A stretch of DNA of 64,000 nt, from the NCBI GenBank assembly GCA_016703125.1, contig JADJCR010000003.1, positions 1 to 64,000 of the forward strand, read 5' to 3'. Positions within the stretch are counted from its first letter, which is position 1. Every line of letters starts with the position of its first letter. Under the pieces are notes generated by a model. That model saw nothing but the letters and a program-made list of their open reading frames with translations, was not told where the DNA came from and did not search any database. The DNA comes from Micrococcales bacterium (GTDB taxonomy: Bacteria; Actinomycetota; Actinomycetes; S36-B12; UBA10799). Made by a program: the position numbers and the translations under genes. Shown one piece after another: positions 1-9,835 of the stretch.

Positions 1-1
1 A

Positions 2-313
2 GTTCAGGGCATCCAGTTCATGCTCGCCGACATGGCCATGCAGATCGAGGCGGCGCGGCAGTTGACCTACTTCGCGGCGGCGGCCGGTGAGCGCGGTGAC
101 GAGCGCACCACCTTCCTGGGCAGCGCCGCGAAGTGCCTGGCCTCCGACACCGCCATGAAGGTCACGGTGGACGTCGTGCAGATACTGGGTGGCTACGGCT
201 ACGTCAAGGACTATGCCGCAGAGCGGTTCATGCGCGACGCCAAGATCACGCAGATCTACGAGGGCACCAACCAGATCCAGCGAATGGTGATGGCCCGCAG
301 CCTGTTGAGGTAG
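2..313 (+). CDS. Acyl-CoA dehydrogenase, C-terminal fragment (FadE25-like)
   Basis: The gene enters from the left edge in frame 2, so only about the last 103 residues are present. They form the C-terminal four-helix part of a flavin-dependent acyl-CoA dehydrogenase, which oxidises acyl-CoA to enoyl-CoA and passes electrons to ETF. The family hallmarks are visible: a VQILGGYGYVKDY stretch, then RDAKITQIYEGTNQIQ, which places the adenine/FAD contact, and an Arg-rich end. The methionine at position 20 is internal, not the start. It is convergent with the LCP gene, with only 5 bp between stops. A fadE25-like gene near an LCP/TIGR03089 neighbourhood also occurs in mycobacteria, so FadE25 is my best guess. 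Substrate chain length cannot be judged. Confidence 0.9.
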   Translation, partial: VQGIQFMLADMAMQIEAARQLTYFAAAAGERGDERTTFLGSAAKCLASDTAMKVTVDVVQILGGYGYVKDYAAERFMRDAKITQIYEGTNQIQRMVMARSLLR

Positions 314-318
314 CCGCC

Positions 319-1665
319 TCAACCGCAGAGGTCGTCGCCGGCGGTGCGGGGCTGGTCGGATTGCGTCGGGTCCTTCACGGACACCTGCGTCAGTCCGGTG
401 TAATCCGGTCCGACCGTCACCCGGAACGTCGACCCGAGCCCGGGGACCTCGACGGACCGGGTCCCCGGGAGGGCGGTCTGCAGGGTCTCCAGCGACACGT
501 CGTAGCCGGGGTCGTACTCGATCGTGGTCTGCGTGTACGTCCCCGCGACCGGTGCGGCAGCCACCGAATAACCCGCCGTCACGAAGTCGTCGTAGGCGCG
601 GGAGGCGATCTCGCCGGTGCGCGAGCACCTGCACTGATGCTCCGACGGGCCACGTCGACCCCCCGGGCAGGCGGCTTGGGGGATGGGGTGTCGTCGCGCA
701 GGCCGTGAAGATGGCGGACGGCCGCTCACCACGACGTTGCCGATGGCGCCCATGGGCTTCTCGCCCACCACCGGCACCGTGCGGAACGTCACCTGTGCCG
801 GGTCGATGTTCGCCAGCCGACGGGTCAATTCCATGACCTGTGAGTTGTCCAGACTCTGGTCCACGCGCATGCTGCCGAGCATCGGCGACGAATGGCCGTG
901 GCCCGGCCGAATCAGCAGCACCGCGGAACTGGCTGCCTTGCTGACCATGCTGGCGATGAAGCCCTGTTGGCGCTTCATCCGGCCGATGTCCGCGGTGGGG
1001 TCGAACTCCCGGGCCCGTACGTAGGCCAGGGCGTCGCGGCCCTTGAGGGTCGAACGCCCCGCGGGCAACTCCAGCCCCGACGGCGGGTCGTAGATGTCCG
1101 CCGGCACGCAGACGTCGACGCCACCGAGGGCGTTGACCATCTTGACGAAGCCCGCGAAGTTCACCTCGAGATAGTGGTCGATCTGCAGACCCGTGGCGCC
1201 CTCCACGGTCTGCACCAGCAGCGGCGCACCACCGTAGGCATAGGCGCTGTTGAGCTTCTCCTCGGAGGCGTCGTGCGATTGGCCGTTCTCGTCGGTGTAC
1301 GCGGGGATCGTGGCCAGCGAATCCCTGGGCAGGCTCACCACACTGACTGACCCGTCGGCTCCGACATGGGCCAGCATCATGGTGTCGGTGCGCTTGCCGT
1401 AGACGTCCCAGCCGGTGTGCAGCCGCCGCACCTGCCGGTCGGACAGGCCCTCCCGGCTGTCGGACCCGACTACCAGGAAGGTCAGGGGCTCGCCGGGGGC
1501 TGGCGCCTCACGCTGATCGGAGAAGGCGTCGATGCGCTGGACCTGGCCGGCGTAGTGCTGCACGGTCGCCCAGCCGGCACCGCTGCTGAGCAGGATGGCG
1601 GCGGCGGAAACCGTGGCGAGCAGACGCGCTGGGCGACGGAGCTGCACTGCGAGAGTCCCTTTCAT
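319..1665 (-). CDS. LCP (LytR-CpsA-Psr) family wall polymer ligase, frameshifted near its C-terminus
   Basis: LCP proteins transfer undecaprenyl-linked glycopolymers onto peptidoglycan outside the membrane. The start is ATG at 1665, followed by a short basic segment and one membrane helix (about residues 13-34). The LCP core follows: VVGSDSRE, KRTDTMMLAHV, SLPRDSLATIP with the phosphate-binding Arg/Asp, KLNSAYAYGG, and an ALAYVRAREFDPTADIGR stretch. A LytR_C-type domain ends the protein (about residues 365-440). Between about 600 and 720 the frame is scrambled: coding-like peptide moves through the other two frames and then returns, so two or three small indels are likely rather than a real inserted segment. 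It faces away from the glycosyltransferase genes that begin at 1761 and probably ligates their product. Confidence 0.85.
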   Translation of the reverse strand: MKGTLAVQLRRPARLLATVSAAAILLSSGAGWATVQHYAGQVQRIDAFSDQREAPAPGEPLTFLVVGSDSREGLSDRQVRRLHTGWDVYGKRTDTMMLAHVGADGSVSVVSLPRDSLATIPAYTDENGQSHDASEEKLNSAYAYGGAPLLVQTVEGATGLQIDHYLEVNFAGFVKMVNALGGVDVCVPADIYDPPSGLELPAGRSTLKGRDALAYVRAREFDPTADIGRMKRQQGFIASMVSKAASSAVLLIRPGHGHSSPMLGSMRVDQSLDNSQVMELTRRLANIDPAQVTFRTVPVVGEKPMGAIGNVVVSGRPPSSRPARRHPIPQAACPGGRRGPSEHQCRCSRTGEIASRAYDDFVTAGYSVAAAPVAGTYTQTTIEYDPGYDVSLETLQTALPGTRSVEVPGLGSTFRVTVGPDYTGLTQVSVKDPTQSDQPRTAGDDLCG

Positions 1666-1746
1666 CGAACGGGTTCCACCGTAACTTCGATCCCGCCGAT
1701 TCCCGGGTATCCGGCCACGGTGCGTCTCCCGTACGCGGCCACGCAG

Positions 1747-1752
1747 TACCGT
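1747..1752 (+). promoter_or_regulatory. Probable -10 element (TACCGT) for the first glycosyltransferase gene
   Basis: TACCGT ends 8 nt before the ATG at 1761 and there is no Shine-Dalgarno sequence, so the transcript may be leaderless. No convincing -35 is seen. Confidence 0.35.
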
Positions 1753-1760
1753 CGAAGGCG

Positions 1761-2761
1761 ATGGCTCCCAACGACCTGCAGCCGCCCGTGGGAGTGATCA
1801 TGCCGGTGCTCAAAGAGGATGAGCACCTGGCCGAGGCGGTCGCGGCCCATCACCGGTCAGGACTACGCCGGGGACCTGCAGGTCGCACTGGCGCTGGGTC
1901 CGTCGACCGATGCCACCGACCGCGTCGCCGAGTCGCTGCGTGCCCGGGATCCACGGATCATCCTGGTGCCCAATCCGACCGGCAGGACTCCCGCGGGGCT
2001 CAATGCCGCGCTGGCCGCGACGAGCCACCCGATCGTGGTGCGGGTCGATGGGCACGCCCTGTTGCCGAAGGACTACATCAGCACCGCCGTCGAGGTGATC
2101 CAGCGGACCGGGGCGGACAACGTGGGTGGCGTCATGGCCGCCGAAGGGGTCAGCGACTTCGAGCGCGCGGTGGCCTGTGCCATGCGCTCGCCGCTGGGGC
2201 TGGGGGCCGCGTCGTACCACACCGGAGGCCGGGAGGGACCCGCACCGACGGTGTACCTCGGCGCGTTCCGTCGCGAGGCGCTGGAGCGCGTGGGCGGCTA
2301 CGACGAGGCCTACGTGCGGGCCCAGGACTGGGAGATGAACCACCGGATCCGCGAGAACGGCGGGCTGATCTGGTTCACCCCCGCCATGCAGGTCACCTAC
2401 CGGCCGCGCAGCAGTGTGCGGGCGCTGGCCAGGCAGTACCTGCAGTACGGGCGGTGGCGCCGGGAGATCATGCGCCAGCATCCGAGCACGGTCAGCGCGC
2501 GGTACCTCGCGCCGCCGGCGGCCGTCACCGGACTGGCGATCACTACTGCTGCAGCGGCCATCGGGGGCCTGGCGGGGTGGCGACGGGCGTGGGTGGGTCT
2601 GCTGCCACTGGCCGGCTACGGGGCCGCCGTGGCCGCCGGGGGCTGGCTGATCAGCCGGGGCGAAACCACGGCCGTGCGGGTGCGGGTGCCGCTGGCCCTG
2701 GCGACCATGCATGAGCTGGGGTGTGGGCTTCTTGTCCAGCCCAGCCGATTTGCGGTCATGA
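1761..2761 (+). CDS. GT2 glycosyltransferase, ExoA-like, with C-terminal membrane helices (two frameshifts)
   Basis: This is a family-2 glycosyltransferase resembling the ExoA/succinoglycan group. The start ATG at 1761 opens with VGVIMPVLKEDEHLAEAV, a typical first strand of the GT-A fold. After a frame change near 1848 come VVRVDGHALLPKDY (DxD-like metal site), a GAFRREALERVGGYDE acceptor motif and AQDWEMNHRIRENG. Two or three hydrophobic segments follow (about 2515-2700). Near 2718 a base appears to be missing in the G run after gagctg. Restoring it gives an ending WGVGFLSSPADLRS and a stop at 2759-2761. As written, the error fuses this gene to the next one. The restored stop overlaps the next ATG (ATGA). 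Confidence 0.8.
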
Positions 2762-3804
2762 CCGACGTCTCCGCCGTCATCTGTGCTTACGGCGACCAAC
2801 CCCACCTGCGCGACGTGGTCGCCTCCCTGCGGGCCAGTGAACAGGTGAGCGTGGAGATCCTGGTCGTGGACAACGGCAGCCCGGACTGCGCGGACCTGCC
2901 CGACGGCGTGGTCCTGCTGCAGCCCGGACGGAACACCGGGTTCGCGGGTGGCTGCAACCTCGGGGCCCGCCACGCCACGGGGTCGACGCTGGTGTTCGTG
3001 AACAGCGACGCCGTGGTCGATGCGCACTGCCTGGCTCTGCTGCACGAGCAGACCGCCGGCGGTGACGTGGTGGGGGCGACGATCCTCGTGGCTGACGAAC
3101 CCGACACCGTGAACAGTTGGGGCAATCCGGTCCACGTCCTCGGCTTCTCGTGGGCCGGCGGCTACGGCCACCCCGCGGATCAGGCCGCCGGCGGGGCCGT
3201 GGCCAGCGTGTCGGGGGCCGTGTTCGCCATGCGCCGGGACACCTACCTGCACCTCGGGGGCATGGATGACGAGTACTTCGCCTACGGCGAGGACGTCGAT
3301 GTCAGCCTGCGGGCCTGGCTGTCCGGCAGGCACGTCCGGGTCCTGACCGGTGCGCGCGCCTGGCACCACTACGACTTCTCCCGCAACCCGGCCAAGATGT
3401 ACTTGCTGGAACGCAACCGGTTGATCACGGTCCTCACGACCTACCAGGCCCGCACCCTGGTGGCGCTGGCCCCGCTGCTGCTGGCCGCGGAGGCCGGCCT
3501 CTTGCTGCGCAGCCGCGAAGAGGGCTGGGCCGACCAGAAGGTGGCGGGCTGGCGCTGGCTGGCATCCCACCGGCGGTACCTGCGGGCCCGGCGCAACCGA
3601 TTACAGGGCACGCGGCGGGTGCCGGACGCGCAGTTGCTGACCCGGATGACGCTGTCGCTGGACCCTCCCAGTCGGTTCGGCATGTCCATCCCGGCGAGGT
3701 GGCAGGCCGCCATCGACGGCTACTGGCGCCTCATCGGCGCATCCCTGGCCGGGGTGCGCCCTGGCCAGGTGGAACCCCGCGAGCACGCCGAGGCCGGGCA
3801 TTAG
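2758..3804 (+). CDS. GT2 glycosyltransferase (rhamnosyltransferase-like)
   Basis: A 348-residue GT-A glycosyltransferase that probably adds a sugar to the lipid-linked wall polymer on the cytoplasmic face. ATG at 2758 overlaps the restored stop of the preceding gene. Motifs in order: DVSAVICAYG at the N-terminus, ILVVDNGSPD, GRNTGFAGGCNLG (an arrangement common in rhamnosyltransferases), FVNSDAVVD, then GGMDDEYFAYGEDVD with the catalytic acidic residues. A hydrophobic stretch around residues 230-255 may anchor it. The specific donor and acceptor are not readable from sequence. The stop TAG at 3802-3804 lies inside the candidate -10 element of the next gene. Confidence 0.85.
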   Translation: MTDVSAVICAYGDQPHLRDVVASLRASEQVSVEILVVDNGSPDCADLPDGVVLLQPGRNTGFAGGCNLGARHATGSTLVFVNSDAVVDAHCLALLHEQTAGGDVVGATILVADEPDTVNSWGNPVHVLGFSWAGGYGHPADQAAGGAVASVSGAVFAMRRDTYLHLGGMDDEYFAYGEDVDVSLRAWLSGRHVRVLTGARAWHHYDFSRNPAKMYLLERNRLITVLTTYQARTLVALAPLLLAAEAGLLLRSREEGWADQKVAGWRWLASHRRYLRARRNRLQGTRRVPDAQLLTRMTLSLDPPSRFGMSIPARWQAAIDGYWRLIGASLAGVRPGQVEPREHAEAGH

Positions 3805-3807
3805 AGT
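3802..3807 (+). promoter_or_regulatory. Probable -10 element (TAGAGT) overlapping a stop codon
   Basis: TAGAGT contains the TAG stop of the upstream glycosyltransferase and lies 7 nt before the ATG at 3815, which lacks a Shine-Dalgarno sequence. It suggests the downstream gene has its own leaderless transcript inside the cluster. Confidence 0.4.
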
Positions 3808-3814
3808 CGGGGCA

Positions 3815-6800
3815 ATGGGTCTCAGCGTCGTCGTCGCCTGCCACAACGTGGCGGAGTTCCTGCCAGCGTGTCTGGATTCGCTGCTCGCCCAGCAGGTTCC
3901 GGCCACCCAGGTCATCCTGGTCGACGACGGTTCGACTGACGACACCAGCGGGATATGCCAGGCATACGCCGCCAACCACTCGGGGTGGATGGTCGTGACC
4001 GGACCCGGCAGCGGCCCCGGCGGCGCACGCAATCTGGGACTGGCGCACGTGACCGAGGAGTACCTGGCCTTCGTTGACGGCGACGATGTGGTGCCGCCGG
4101 AGGGCTTCCGGGTGCTCGCCAACTCGTTGCAGAAGACCGGGTCGGACCTCGCCGCTGGAGACGTCCTGCGCTACGACGGGGTGCACCTGCAGCCCAGTGG
4201 CCCGCACCGCAATGCGATCCTCGCCACAAGACTGCGCACCACGATTCACAAGACGCCGAGCCTGATGTACGACACCACGTCGTGGAACAAGGTGTTCCGG
4301 ACGGACTTCTGGCGGGAGGCGGGTCTGTCCTTCGAGCCGCAGGTGACCTACGAGGACCTTCCGGTGATGATCGCCGCCCACGTGCGCGCCCGCAGCGTCG
4401 ACGTGCTCAAGGCCCCGGTCTACTGGTGGCGTAGGCGCATCGACGCCGACGCCTCGATCACCCAGCGCCGCGGGGAGTTGGCGAACCTTCGTGATCGCAT
4501 GGACGCGATCGCGAAGGTCGAGGACCTGCTGGCCGACGACGAGTTCCTGCGCCGCACGCACGACCGCAAAGTGCTCACGTTCGACATCCCGCTGTACCTG
4601 CCCTACTACGCGCAGGCCGACGAACAGTACCAGCGCCTGTTCCTCGAACGGGTCGGCGCCTTCGTCGCGGGGGTGGCCCCCGAGGTCATGGCCGAACTCC
4701 CGCCGCGCGACCGCGTTCGCTACTGGTTGATACAGCAGGGCCGTTCCGCGGACCTGCTGGAGTTCCTGGAGTTCGAGCGGGACCCGTACGCCGTGCGCAG
4801 GACGGTCCCCGCGGACGGGGTCACGTACGCGGATCTGCCGTTCCTCGGCGACCGGGTACCCGATGGACCTGTACGCCTGGGGCAAGGCGCAACCGGTGGC
4901 CTCCGAGGTGGAACGGGTGGCGTGGACCGAGGAGGGCCTCTTCGTCGCGGGCTACGCCTATCTGGAGGGCATCGACTCCGGTGGTCCGGACCAGCGCCGG
5001 CTGCGGATACGGGTGACCGGGGCTGACGAGCCGTTCACCGTGCCGGTGAAGTGGCACAACCGCGACGACCTCACCGCCAAGGAGCAGTCGGCGGAGGTCA
5101 CGTACGCCAACGTCGGGCTGTCCTTCACCCTGGGCGTCGACCAGTTGCCCGCCGAGGGCCTGCTGCGGGTGGACGTGGACGTCGCGGCCCCCGGTGGTCG
5201 CCGGCGGGTGCCGCTGTCCGGCACGTTCGACGGGGCGGCGCACCTGCCACGGCGGGTGCGGTTGCCCGACGGCCGGGTCGCCGTCGTGCGCTGGCGCGGG
5301 GAGTCGTTGGGGGTGGCGGTGTATCCGCCGCGGCCCGTGGTCACCGACATCGAGGTGCCCGCCGACGACCTGCTGCGCGTGCATTTCGACGCGGTGATCG
5401 AGGGCGCCGAGGTCCTGGCCCGCCGGCGGGACGACTACGAGGAGGTCCGGGTGCCCATGGCGCCGACGGTCGACCTCGACCTGTCCGCCCTGCCCCCGCT
5501 GGAAGCGCTGACCCAGATCGAGTTCGACGTCCTGCTGCAGATCCCGGGGGAGGACGAGGCGCAACCGGCGGTGGTCAGCCCTGCGACCACGGAGCGGCTG
5601 GCCACGCCCCAGAACACCGAGTACTACGCGCGAGCCGGCATCACCGGGGGGATGCTGGTCTCCGTACGGGCGCCGCGGCCCCGCTTGCTGGACTGGAATC
5701 CGACGCGTGCGGGCATCCGTCTGCACGGTGACCGGCCCGACGGCATCACGACGCTGGTGTTGGAGAACCGCAACGGCGTGCGCAGCGAGTACCCGGTGCA
5801 GGTGCATGCCGACCGCTGGCAGGTGGACCTCCCGGCTGACGACGCGGAGGTCTCCGACGGGTTCACCCACCTCGCGGCGGGCCGCTGGAGCCTGCTGACG
5901 CAGGACGACGTACCCCTGCATGTGGCACAGGAGCGGCGCGAGAGCATGGTCGAACCGGAGTGGCTGCTGTTCAGCGGGGTCCGGGCCGGTGTGCGTGCCC
6001 GCCGCAGCGCTACCGCCTACCTGCAGATCGACCCGGCCGGGGAGATCCGGCCGCCGGGGTTGCACGGCCGCCGGCAGATCGTCGAGGACTACTACCCGAA
6101 GCGCCGCCGCAAGCGCACCCGTCGCGTCATCCTCTTCGAGAACTGGAAGGGCAAGCAGTACAGCGACAACCTGCGGGCCATCGACGAGGAGTTGCGCCGC
6201 CGCCGCGACCGGCGGCGCCGGGTGTGGGTGGTGCGCGACCACGGTGTGCGCATGCCGAAGGGCGTGGAGACGGTCCTGCGGTTCAGCCCGGAGTACTACG
6301 ACCTGCTGGCACGGGCCCGCTGGGTCCTGGCCAACGACACCATCGATCCGAGTTACGTCAAACGCGACGAGCAGACCTATCTGCAGACCTGGCACGGGAC
6401 ACCTTTGAAGAAGGTCGGCCAGGACATAGAGAAGGTCAACTTCGCGCGCAAGGGATACCTCGGCACCTTCGCCGAGGAGGCCGCGAAGTGGGACTACCTG
6501 GTGTCGCCGAACGCTTACTCCTCGGACATCATGCTGCGGTCCTTCGGCACCCCCCGGCGCGGCCTGCTGGAGACCGGCTATCCCCGCAACGACGTCTTCT
6601 ACCGGCCCGAGCGGGAGGCGCGGGCGGCTGCAGCCCGGCAGCGGCTCGGTCTGTCCCCGGACCAGCAGGTGATCCTCTACGCGCCCACGTGGCGCGATGA
6701 CCGGTACGACGACCGGGGCCGCTACATCTTCGACCTGAAGCTCAACGTCGACGCGTTGCGCGAGCGGTTCGGCCAGACCCATGTCCTGCTCCTGCGCGGT

Positions 6801-7202
6801 CACCACCTGCTGGCCACACGCGCCGGCATACCGGCCGGGGGCGGCTTCGTGCGCAACGTCTCCGGGTATCCGGACATCGCGGACCTCTACCTCATCGCAG
6901 ACGTCCTGATCACCGACTATTCCTCGGTGATGTTCGACTTTGTGAACACCGGCCGCCCGATGCTGTTCTTCACCTGGGATCTCGACGAATACCGGGACCG
7001 GGTCCGCGGCCTCTACTTCGACCTCACCGAGGACCCACCGGGCCCCATCTGCCGCACCTCCAGCGAGGTGATGGCCGCGCTGGCGGACCTGCCGGACGTG
7101 CAACAGCAGTACGCCGACCCCTACGGCCGGTTCCGGCAGCGGTTCTGTGCGTGGGAGGACGGGTACGCCGCAGCGCGGGTCATCGATGCCGGCCTGCGCT
7201 GA
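3815..7202 (+). CDS. Bifunctional GT2 glycosyltransferase / CDP-glycerol-type glycerophosphotransferase (one frameshift)
   Basis: A fusion of about 1,130 residues. The N-terminal 330 residues are a GT2 domain (LSVVVACHNVAEFL, ILVDDGSTDD, AFVDGDDVV, TYEDLPVMIAAHV). The frame then shifts near 4852, in a short G run: the first frame ends its coding character at FLGDR and the second continues with YPMDLYAWGKAQPV. The remaining 780 residues hold a beta-rich linker and a TagB/TagF-like polymerase domain with TYLQTWHGTPLKKVG, ILYAPTWRDD, RGHH and ITDYSSVMFDF. Family knowledge: such enzymes add sugar and polyol phosphate units to teichoic-acid-like polymers from nucleotide donors. I infer one gene, because both halves together match the length and order of known actinobacterial fusions. 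Confidence 0.85.
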
Positions 7203-8639
7203 GCCCTGGCGGTCACGACGGGACGTGCCCGTCATGCTGCTGCTGACAGTGGCCACGCTGGTGCTGGCCTGGGTGTTCCGGGCGGTGCTGGTCACCTCCG
7301 ACCCCTGGCACTACGCACAGGCCGCGCTGGATCTCGGTGGGCACACCTGGATCCCCTCCGGTCTCACCCGCTGGGGGATCATCCTGCCGCTGGTCGGCGT
7401 CGCTGCGATGTTCGGTGCCACGCTGCCGACGTTCTACGCCTTCGCGTTCCTGGCCGTGGCCGTGGTGGTGCCGGTCGTGTACGTGCTGGCCCGCTGGGTC
7501 GGCCCGCGGTCGTCTCCGCGCTGACCGTGGTGGCCTTCGTCGCCATGCCCCTGATGTTCGTGAACCTCAGCCGTGGCTACCCGGATCTCATGGCGGTCGC
7601 GCTCAACGGGTTGACGCTGATCCTCGTGCTGATCGCGCGGGACCGCGACCGGGTCTGGCCGTTGTTCCTGGCCGGACTTGCCGCCGGCTGGGCCTTCGAG
7701 GTCCGGGAGACCACGCTGTTCACCTGGCCGGTCTTCGCGGTGCTGATCTGGGGGCTGTCGCGACGCTGGTGGGGATACGCGGGAGTGCTCGCCGGGCTGC
7801 TGCCGTGGGCGTTGGTGGACATCGGCTTCTCATGGTGGACGCTGGATGACCCGTTGGCCAAGTGGCACGTTCTGACCGGTTCGGACCTCAATGACTCCAC
7901 CTCGCCGCTGGACGCCTCCTATCTGGGCCAGCAGCGCTGGTGGTACCTGACCAGGCTCCCCGTGGCGATGGCGCACGAGCCGTGGGGCTGGGCGCTGCTG
8001 CTGGTAGCGGCGCTGGGGATCGTGGGCGGGATCGTGCTGCGCGGCCGGGTGGGACTGTACGTCGTCTGGGCGGTCCTGCCGGCGCTGCTGCTCGCCCTGC
8101 AGGCGGGGGTTCTGGACCCGCAGCACCCCAGCGTGCGGGTGGACGTCCCCCGCTACTGGCTGGCCTTCCTGCCGGGGCTGACGATCGCCGCCGTGGCTCT
8201 GTGTGCCGCGGTGGCACGGCGGTTCCGGTTGCCGGCGTGGGCTGGCGCCGGGCTCCTGGTGATGGTGCTGCTCGTGCCCGGTGTGCGGTTCGCCTCGACC
8301 GAACCCACCTTGTATCCCAACAGTGGGGATCTGCCCGAGCAGGTCGTCCGGGTGCTGCCTGACGGCGAGGTGTACACCGACGGCCGGACGATCCGGATCC
8401 TGCCCGTCTACCTCGCCAGTGCCGGGCGCAGCGCGAACCTGCGCGATTTCACCCGGCGCGGGCAGACACCACCGCCGGGTGCGTACGTGCTCATCTTCAG
8501 CGACACCGACGACACGTGCGAGTTCTGCAAACTGGACTACGACCTGTGGCGGGCCGAGGGGAATCGGCTGCCGCTCGAGGACTACCGGCTGGTCTGGGAA
8601 TCCCGCGATCGTAAGGCCCGGCTGTACCAGGTGCGCTGA
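7186..8639 (+). CDS. Multi-pass membrane glycosyltransferase, GT39/ArnT-like (one frameshift)
   Basis: A polytopic membrane protein with roughly ten hydrophobic helices and a soluble C-terminal tail, as in lipid-linked-sugar-dependent GT-C transferases that act on the outer face of the membrane. After the first helix comes SDPWHYAQAALDLG, a plausible acidic active-site loop of this fold. The frame breaks near 7503, where one G seems missing in ccgcgg. Downstream AVVSALTVVAFVAMPLM continues the membrane pattern and the protein ends at 8639. I chose ATG 7186, which overlaps the preceding gene by 17 bp; GTG 7225 is possible. The C-terminal CEFCKLDYDLW cysteine pair is unexplained. Confidence 0.7.
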
Positions 8640-8657
8640 CGAGGCGCGGGTCTTTCA

Positions 8658-8663
8658 TAGACT
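8658..8663 (+). promoter_or_regulatory. Probable -10 element (TAGACT) for the first sulfotransferase-like gene
   Basis: TAGACT lies 8 nt before ATG 8672 with no Shine-Dalgarno sequence between. The second copy of the gene has the related TAGAAT at 9822-9827, also 8 nt before its ATG, so the promoter was duplicated or kept along with the gene. Confidence 0.45.
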
Positions 8664-8671
8664 CCTGTCCC

Positions 8672-9814
8672 ATGACTGGCGCCACTCCCATCGAGCCCGG
8701 GGAACTCCTGCTGCACGTGGGGTTGCACAAGACGGGTACCACTGCGTTGCAGGTGGCGTTGGCCGACGCCCGCGCCGACCTGGAGGAGCACCAGGTCCGC
8801 TACCCGGGCGCGGGAACGTTCCAGCACCGGGCGGCACTCGCCGGGGCCGGCCGGCGCTACGGATGGCAGAACGACGGCGCGCGGGAGGTGCCGAAGAAGT
8901 ACTGGGACGAACTCGTGGCGCAGTCGGCGTTCGACGGCCGCACAGTGGTCAGCAGCGAGTTCCTCGACGATGTCGACGAGACGACCGCGCGCCGCATGAT
9001 CGACGATCTCGGCGGGCCGTCGCGGGTCCGCGTGGTCATCACCCTGCGTTCGATCGGTGCGATCCTGCCCTCGGCGTGGCAGCAGCGGCTGAAGGCCGGG
9101 TACACCAGCCCGTACCCCCAGTTCCTCAAGTTGGTGTTCGCCGACGAGCAGACACCGAAGGCGCGCAAGTTCTGGTTCCGCCACGACCAGGTCGCCCAGG
9201 TGCAGCGGTGGGCGGGTCTGGTCGGGATCGGCCGTACCTACGCGGTGATCATCCCCGATGGCGACCGCCGCGCCATCTTCGGCGCCTTCGAAGGGCTGCT
9301 GGATCTTCCGGGCGGTCTGCTGGCAGACCGGCAGATCGCCATCCAGAACCGGTCCATGACCGCACAGGAGGCCGAGTTCGTGCGCCTTCTCAACAAGGAC
9401 GTGGCCGGCGATCTCACCTGGGACGAGTACACCCGAACCGTGCGGCGCGGCGTGGTCCTCAGCATGGTCGAGCAGCGCCGCCCCGCCCCGGACGAGCCGC
9501 GCATCCTCACCCCCGGCTGGGCTGCGGACAAGGCCGCCGACTACGGCCGGCGCTTCGCCGAGGGCGTGGCGGCCAGTGGTGTGACCGTGATCGGTGACCC
9601 CGAAGAACTTGCCCGGCGCCCGGCATCGGGTAAGAACAAGCGCCCTGCGTCGCTGTCGATGGATGCCGCCGTGGCCGCCACCGCGGGACTGGTCCGGCGC
9701 AGCACCGGCGGCAGCGGTGCAGAGCAGCCGGGCCGGGCAGAGGCGCTACGGATCCTGCTGCGCCGCCGGGGCCGCGGCGGCGAGGCGCCGGAGGGTGCCG
9801 AACCGCAGGCCTGA
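8672..9814 (+). CDS. Sulfotransferase-like protein, copy 1
   Basis: A 380-residue soluble P-loop protein. GLHKTGTT at residues 17-24 is the 5'-phosphosulfate loop of PAPS-dependent sulfotransferases. VVITLRSIGAILPSAW (about residues 115-130) has the Arg and Ser expected at the 3'-phosphate site, and a WDEYTRTVRR segment follows. Sulfotransferases move sulfate from PAPS to hydroxyl groups of sugars or lipids. In this neighbourhood a wall polysaccharide or glycolipid is the likely acceptor, but that is inference. It is closely similar to the next gene across most of its length, and the C-terminal 60 residues are variable, basic and low-complexity. No PAPS-synthesis genes are in the window. Confidence 0.75.
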   Translation: MTGATPIEPGELLLHVGLHKTGTTALQVALADARADLEEHQVRYPGAGTFQHRAALAGAGRRYGWQNDGAREVPKKYWDELVAQSAFDGRTVVSSEFLDDVDETTARRMIDDLGGPSRVRVVITLRSIGAILPSAWQQRLKAGYTSPYPQFLKLVFADEQTPKARKFWFRHDQVAQVQRWAGLVGIGRTYAVIIPDGDRRAIFGAFEGLLDLPGGLLADRQIAIQNRSMTAQEAEFVRLLNKDVAGDLTWDEYTRTVRRGVVLSMVEQRRPAPDEPRILTPGWAADKAADYGRRFAEGVAASGVTVIGDPEELARRPASGKNKRPASLSMDAAVAATAGLVRRSTGGSGAEQPGRAEALRILLRRRGRGGEAPEGAEPQA

Positions 9815-9835
9815 CCTTCCGTAGAATCAGGTTCC

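Noticed and set aside
1819..3804. A 661-residue two-domain glycosyltransferase
   Set aside because: The junction near 2718 reads as a normal ending plus ATGA overlap once a single T is restored, so these are two genes joined by an indel.
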